From assembly GCA_010015655.1 (NCBI GenBank), contig ML976735.1, forward strand, positions 204,669 through 268,668: DNA of 64,000 nt, written 5' to 3'. Below, piece by piece: positions 58,077 through 64,000 of the stretch (position 1 is the stretch's first letter; every line of letters begins with the position of its first letter). The translations under genes were made by a program, and so were the position numbers. This DNA comes from Bimuria novae-zelandiae CBS 107.79 (lineage: Eukaryota > Ascomycota > Dothideomycetes > Pleosporales > Didymosphaeriaceae). Below the pieces are notes generated by a model. That model was not told the DNA's origin, ran no database searches, and saw only the letters and a list, made by a program, of their open reading frames with translations.

Positions 58077-61000
58077 TCACCCATCATCTCCTTCCTCCTC
58101 CGCAGTCTTCACACTGCCGCTCCCATCCCTGCCCCTACTTGGCAGACGTTCCCTTTCCCTCTCTCTGGTTTTGTGACCTCCAAACGGCGTCAACTGCGTC
58201 ACATGTCTCGAAAGACTGCCAATAACACCTGCAGGACCTGGCTCCGTCTGATCTACCCGAGATAGCTCGTCCGCGAATGTTCTCCCATCTGCGACCCCGA
58301 TGCCCAAGCCCTGGTTATCGTGCCAACTGCCGCCGAGGATGCTGCCGTTCTCAGTTACAGGCCGTGTGTTGCTACGAGACGACTGCATGCTGGTTGACTC
58401 GGAGTGTTCGGAGAGCGCGGAGAAGGTTGACGGCGCCCGAGCGGAGGCGAAGGACCGGCGCCCAGAAGGTTCGCCGCTAGCATTAGAGTCGGACCCTGCG
58501 GGGGAGTGGTCGCGGTTGGAGGCTGAATCTGTGCCGGACAGATCGGGCGAGGTGCTCATTATTGAGCTGCTGTTTGCGATTTGGCGAAGGCGAGATTGGG
58601 TATGTTTCGAGGGACGGTGATGGCTGAACTTGTTACCCACAATGGCGCCGGCGTGTGAGATGAGAGCGCGGATGACATCACGCTTGAGCTGCAGGACGAG
58701 ATCTAGGTTCGAAACCGTCTTGTTGCGGTATTCCAGTGTCGGAAGCTTGAACACCAGGTCATGAATGTCTTCAAAGTTACGGTTGCCCTTGCCTTTGTAG
58801 CTGAGGCAGAGGACCAAGCTGGGTATACGCGCGTATGCCAAAGTCATGTAGTTTGAGGCGCGGTTCATCATCTGTGTGAGATCATCGTTACGTGCCTTCT
58901 TGTTCGCGGCTGCTTTCTTGTCGCCGGTTCCGGTTCTGTGCAAAGCAAAGCGCTTGGTAGTGCGGTCAGACTCAGCGGTTGACATAGAAAGTGTGGAATT
59001 TGAGCGCGAGGGAGCAGTGCTGGGTCGCGACACATTCATGGATGAGCTTCCAGGGGTGCCCATGGCAGAGCTAGGATGCAGTGTTCGTCGCATCTCACTA
59101 GCAGTCCGTGACTGAGTTTCGCGGAATAATCGAAGGTGATGTACGCTCGGTCGATTATTGGAAGAACGCTGTTCGGTCTTGGATTTATGACTGGGTAGAT
59201 GCAAAGTCGGAGCAAGACGTGATTTCAAGCCCTCGACGTCCTCGCTGTTCGTGGGTATCTCCATCCTGGGCCTACCGGTGGGCATAAAACCACTGGTATC
59301 GTCGTCGTCGTCTTCGTCTTCATCCAATGCCATGTGCTTAACAAGGAGAGGCGAGAAATTCCCATTGCTGCCATCTCCAGATTTGTCTTTGATGCCAGGG
59401 AAGATGTATTCGAAAAGCTTTTTTCCAATCTGCCATTCCAAGGCAACTTTCAACGGGAACAGGTTGATCTCGAAGTGATCTACTACTGGTATGCCGGCAA
59501 TTGCTTCAAGCATGACCCAGTGCAACTTAAGCATCTTGGTATCTTGCCCGTCAGCCGAATTCGGGCGGCTGGCTTCCAAGTACGGCGAGATCATCTTGGG
59601 ATAGATGGCGTTCGGCATGAGATTGAGGCCAACAATATGCTCAATTTCAACGAAATTCAGGTTTGACCCATCGTTGTTATCAGTACGATCGAAGAGGGCG
59701 TTCTTGATTTGGAACTCGGCAAGCGACTCCTGACCTTCTTGCAACAGGTGCCAAACGATTTCTGATGCCGTGATATACCATCTGAGCGACCCTGTCATTT
59801 CCTTGGCCTGTGCGCGATCATCGTATCTTCGCTGTGCGGTCGTGATAGCCTTCATTACAAAGAAGAGCTCATCTTCAAATATGGCCAGATCCTTTTCAAC
59901 CTCAATTCGATCATTCCAACCCTTCTTGTCCAGGAACTTTTCGTTAATTTGGAAGACACTCTTGATCTCTTCGAGTTGACGAATTCGCTCTTGAAGTCCA
60001 ATGACTAGGTCCGGCGCGCCACTAAGGTTGCTGAAGTCGGATGCAAGCATGATCTTTTCGAGCCTTTCGTTGCGTGTCTTTTCTAGGGGCTCATTGTAGA
60101 GCAGGAGGTCAATGACGATGATATACATGGCGTAATACTGTCGCGAGTTGCATAGCGCGCGAACGTGGGGAAAGTCAACCCATACGTGGTCAATCCGGCT
60201 TTCCATACTCTTTCGTCTGGAAGCGGAGTCGCCACCCGAAACATCGTCGTTGTACTTTAGACGTAGCGCATTGTACTTGTCGAGTCGCATGCTAGCAGAC
60301 GTGCGTTGCACCACACGTTGGAAACCGTAAGGATGCGTCTGGAAGTCGAACATGACCTCAAAAGGTACCCAAGGTGGCCATGTGGAACCAGCTGGTGCTC
60401 CATAAGTGCTTCCAGAATACATGTGAAGGTCTTCGGATCCGAAGATCTTCGAATTCGTCACGAATATCTGCAAGCTATCCATGGAAGCTGTGAACCGTCT
60501 TTGGACCAGCCCAGAGACATCATCCATCACCCGGTCCTTGTCCATGATCTGGATGACCTTCAGTTGCATTCCCTTAGCCGTAACGAGCACTGCAGCCTTG
60601 GTGTTCTTCTCGCTCTGAAGCTGGATCTGCGGAGCAATCAAGCGAACAATGTATGCGTTTTGCGCAACGTAGTCGAGCGAGACATCTTCTTCAGCGTTGT
60701 TTGGCGCAGACGACTTGGTCTGTTCTTGTTCGGCGCGATCGGCTTCAATGAGCTTCTTGCCATCATCCAATAACTGTTGGATTTGGCCCTCAATGGTTTG
60801 TTCCTCGTCCTCTTGAGGCTCCATGGGTCTATGCTCGGGTCCAGGCGCAGATGACTTTCGGAATTTCTCTTGCTCCTCCACTATATCCAGGATAAACTTC
60901 ACCGCTCGACGCGACATGTAGTATACAAAGCCACGCCGCTGGCTCACTTGGTGAATATAGCGTAGAATGATGTTCCGGAGAGAATTGTTCCACTTGAGGT

Positions 61001-64000
61001 GTACGTTATGAATGATGAAGCGATTGTTAAAGTCGCTGATGTAATCGGCGTGCTGTGCAGATTCTGAACCTTTAGCGCCGCCCTCGGTATTGCCGTATTC
61101 TTCACGGGCTTCATAGTACTCGTCGTCCCCTGCATCTTCTTCATTTGGTACATCGAGGCGGTCGCCCGACTTCAGTCTTTCGATTAGGCTTTCATGCATC
61201 GAGACTAGGAAGTCCATTTTTCGCTTGAGGAAAGCAGCGTGATTCTGTAACAAGGCTAAGTGGTGACGCGAATCCTCCTGGTTCTCAGGCTCACGCAGTA
61301 TCTTTAGCTCCTGGTCTCCAATGGCGCGTTCGTTGTGCGCTGTTTGTTCTTTTACGCGTTGAATTCTTTTCTCGATCAAATAGCATTGCACATGCCTAGG
61401 GTCGTTGCGAACAGACATCACACAGTGGTGTGTAGGCTCTTTTCCGAAGGGACTCGTCCGGTGTGGATCCCCGGATATGTTGTCCGCATGGTCGGTCTGT
61501 CGGAAGTACGTAAAACGTGGAGCATACGCTAGTGGTAAGATCTGAGTCTCCGGATTGTGGTCTGAAGGGAGAACCCAGCCCAGCTCCACGAAATCATCCA
61601 TGTCAACCCAGCCCCAGTCATTGTCCGGGATTGTGAACTTGGACAGGTCTGCCCTGGCATTTTCCTGGTTGTAGTCCGCAATCGTCTCGTCATTGGCGTT
61701 TTCCAGATCGTCTTCGCCCGTGCCGGCTATCCTGGCGGATACGGCACGAACATCGGTTCTGATAAGATCTAGCTGGACTTGATTGATTCGCATGCCCGTC
61801 GTTTGGTTTTGCTTGCTATCTTCTTGGTACTTGGGTGCTTGCAGAACGGTCCTGAACTCTTCTCGCCGCTGATGCAGATCAAGCATGAAACTGTCCAGAC
61901 GGGCTTTCAAACCAGTCGCGGCAACGTCGCCCTTGCCGTAATCTTCCGCATCTTTATGCTTGTATATGTGGCTCATGTATAAGGGCGAAAGAAGAAGATT
62001 GTACTTGATGGTAGCCAGGTGTCGCCCAAACTTCTTGCTCGATTTTTCAATGCCTGGCCATAGCGAACCTTGTCTTATGGGCAGAGCCATGGCGCCTGAG
62101 AACATAGACCACCAATTATAAAAATGGGTGAAGAAGCGGGGTGTCAGGTGGACGCTGTTGTAGGTTTTGGAGGGTTCCAGATTCCCAACAGACCATTCCC
62201 GGTCATACGGGGCCGCGATAGCAATGGACATGTGGATGTGCTGGCTTCGGAATCCGCGGAATGCATCATATTCCTATCAAAGTTAGAATAGGATCTGCTC
62301 ATAACCCGCATGATTTGCTTACTTTGCCATCTTTTCCATGGGCATATTTCGGATGCTTCAACACGACGTCATAGTGGGGGATGAAATTGAATGATCTTCC
62401 ACCATCATCGATGTTTCGCTCGAAGACAAGGCCAGCGACCCAGCGGACATTGCCGTTCAGCTTCATGATAGTCTTCTTGAAGATCGCTTGCTGCTTGTAG
62501 CTCGACATGCTTGAAGCTCCGTCGAGGTGAACCGCAGACTGTTCTAACTCCGCTTCTTGGCGCGCATAATGGCCAAGGTCCGGTATGGCAAGCACGTAGC
62601 TACCGCTGTTGACGACCATGAAGTTCCTGGGGTCCTTATCTTCGGCGAGGCTGAGTTGAACATCGTTCTGCCAACACATAACAAAGCCTGCACCGTGACC
62701 AGTCACCATGTATGGATCGCGGGAGCCTGGAAAACGTCAGTACAGAGGATGGATAGGGTTCGGCTATATACCTTTGAGAATGAGATGAACGTCGCCGTCA
62801 CCTTTCCACGCGACATTGATACGTGAATGGAAAGTGAGCCTAATCTTGTCCCAAAAACCCACCCTTTCAGAAGGATCGACCGCGGGTTTGGTAAAGTTTT
62901 CGATGACTTGCATCATGTCTTGTATGGCGGGTTGGTACGACGTTCCCCACGTGATACGTGTCGGTTGGGAGGAGTTGATGTCGATTTTCATGTCTGAATA
63001 AGTCTTCACTGCCGCTACCGTACGACGGACGTCAACCTCGAGACCGCCCGTCTTCTCGCCCGATGCAGTATGCTCTTCTGGAACGACAACTACTCTGCAG
63101 ACACGTGTGGACTCCATATCTCTGAATTCTTCCGCAATTACGAAATCCGTCTTCAGAGAAACGCTAGGCAAGCGAGCGGATTGCGAAGGTCGTAACGCTG
63201 GAAAGTGTAGGAGCGGGAGCGGATAGTCGCGAAGTTGAATCTTGGCTTCGCCCATACTCAACTTGACGTGCATCGGGATCAACAACGAATACTGCATATC
63301 AACCGGCATCCCTTTCCCAACTTCATGCAAGAACTTGGGGTACTCTGATAGAGCAAATGAAGGTTTATCAATGAAAAGATCGAGGTCACTGATGATTACG
63401 CTTCCAAGCGCAGGGCGATGTGGAATAGCCATAATGGTCTCCTTCGAATATGCATCATCCGCTACTTCATCGAGACCCCAGAATAGGGAGCGAATATCGT
63501 TCATGGAGCGCGTTTGGCAAGTCAACGCGTGGTCGATACGCTTCCTCCAGGTCTGAGCGTTGAGGCGACTGAGCTTGTCGCGGGCTTCCTCGATACTCGT
63601 ACGTGCTTTGCTGCTTAGTCCAGTATAGCCGTCTTTGTCGTAACGCATTGGGTGATCTGAACCACGCCTAGGCGTAGAGTCCGGAGAACCAGGGTCACTA
63701 ACGTCCGCACTCTTACTGCGAAACTTGGTCTCCTTCTTCCGCACCTTGCTTCGTCCGCGATGCGTATGAGCAGATCTAGCGCGTTGGCGAGAGTTTCCCC
63801 GTCGTTCTTCTTCCTGGTGAAGTTTCTTCACCTTCAAATCGAAAGCTTGCTCCCTCGCGAGCCTCTGCTTCTGCTCCATGAGCCCGTAGCGATAGATGAC
63901 TCCCAGTTTCCATTCGAATGAGCCATCTTCAATTTCGAAGAGAACGGCGCGACTTCGAACGGAGATTTTAGGCACATGTTTCGGTCCTTCCGGCTCCTTC
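58077..64000 (-). CDS. FMP27: FMP27/Hobbit (BLTP2-type) bridge-like lipid-transfer protein, C-terminal 1,942 residues
   Basis: Three exons: from beyond 64000 to 62772, 62726-62323 and 62273-58077, with introns of 45 bp (62727-62771) and 49 bp (62274-62322) bearing GT...AG. The frame is open to the window edge, so the N-terminus is missing; filamentous-fungal family members are usually longer still. Visible domains (residues counted from the edge): VLFEIEDGSFEWKLG near 20, the family signature GFWDK at 381-385 followed by DPYMVTGHG, an acidic/coiled stretch near 830-1050, the WPPW motif at about 1176-1179, and a Ser-rich basic tail after about 1600. Yeast Fmp27 and animal Hobbit/BLTP2 sit at ER-plasma membrane contacts and move lipids along a groove. 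Coding is intact here. Confidence 0.93.

Noticed and set aside
58277..63556. Plus-strand frames across the FMP27-type gene
   Set aside because: Shadows of a long conserved minus-strand coding sequence.
1..64000. tRNA or rRNA genes, CRISPR arrays, operons, secondary-metabolite cluster
   Set aside because: No convincing tRNA box pair or rRNA was seen; this is eukaryotic DNA, and no synthase-type genes are present.

Overview
The window looks like a chromosome segment from a filamentous ascomycete (Pezizomycotina). The evidence is 45-60 bp introns, a HET-domain heterokaryon-incompatibility gene, an FMP27/Hobbit-type lipid-transfer gene, and a very AT-rich retrotransposon block in which the differences between paired LTRs are almost all C-to-T/G-to-A transitions, as left by repeat-induced point mutation (RIP). 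A dothideomycete (Pleosporales-like) host is plausible from the style of transposons, but that is inference.

Bases 1 to about 52,300 are a nest of decayed transposons. From left to right: a copia 3' LTR (13-433); the 3' part of a Ty3/gypsy chromovirus it interrupts (434-2931, 'E0'); a complete chromovirus E3 (2942-12211, TSD AGTCC) carrying three younger insertions; chromovirus E1 (12231-19334, TSD TAATA); LTR and pogo scraps; chromovirus E4 (20145-27328); chromovirus E2 (27764-34567, TSD CTTAT) sitting inside a pogo-type transposon; a copia element (35281-40708, TSD GCTAT); a piggyBac-type transposase; a hAT transposon (41963-44969); about 2.4 kb of ordinary-composition DNA with no secure gene; and a gypsy 3' end (47352 to about 52295) broken by two pogo transposons that each hold a solo LTR. 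E1, E2 and E4 are coded on the minus strand, E0 and E3 on the plus strand. All of these coding regions are broken by stops.

The most unusual feature lies inside the chromoviruses. E0, E1, E2 and E3 each have a second gene in the same place, between the chromodomain end of pol and the 3' LTR, on the strand opposite to pol. In E1 it is well preserved (12781-13377): a basic N-terminus, six cysteines spaced C-x2-C-x6-C-x8-C-x2-C-x6-C (the fungal Zn2Cys6 spacing), a charged helical stretch and an acidic/aromatic tail, with its own TATA box 50 bp upstream. All five internal stops are TAA/TAG, explicable as CAA/CAG changed by RIP. E0, E2 and E3 keep the same cysteine spacing if TAT/TAC codons are read as mutated TGT/TGC. 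E4 has a different, longer antisense reading frame in the same place. This looks like a transcription-factor-like gene carried by the elements.

From about 52.3 kb the composition becomes normal. This part holds a 206-bp-period minisatellite containing a 523-base N gap, a two-exon gene for a small secreted protein with eight cysteines (54527-54915), a HET gene broken by three frame changes (about 57218-55595, minus strand), and the C-terminal 1,942 residues of an FMP27/Hobbit (BLTP2-type) protein in three exons on the minus strand, running off the right edge. The secreted-protein gene and the broken HET gene sit next to the repeat island, a setting typical of fast-evolving fungal loci.
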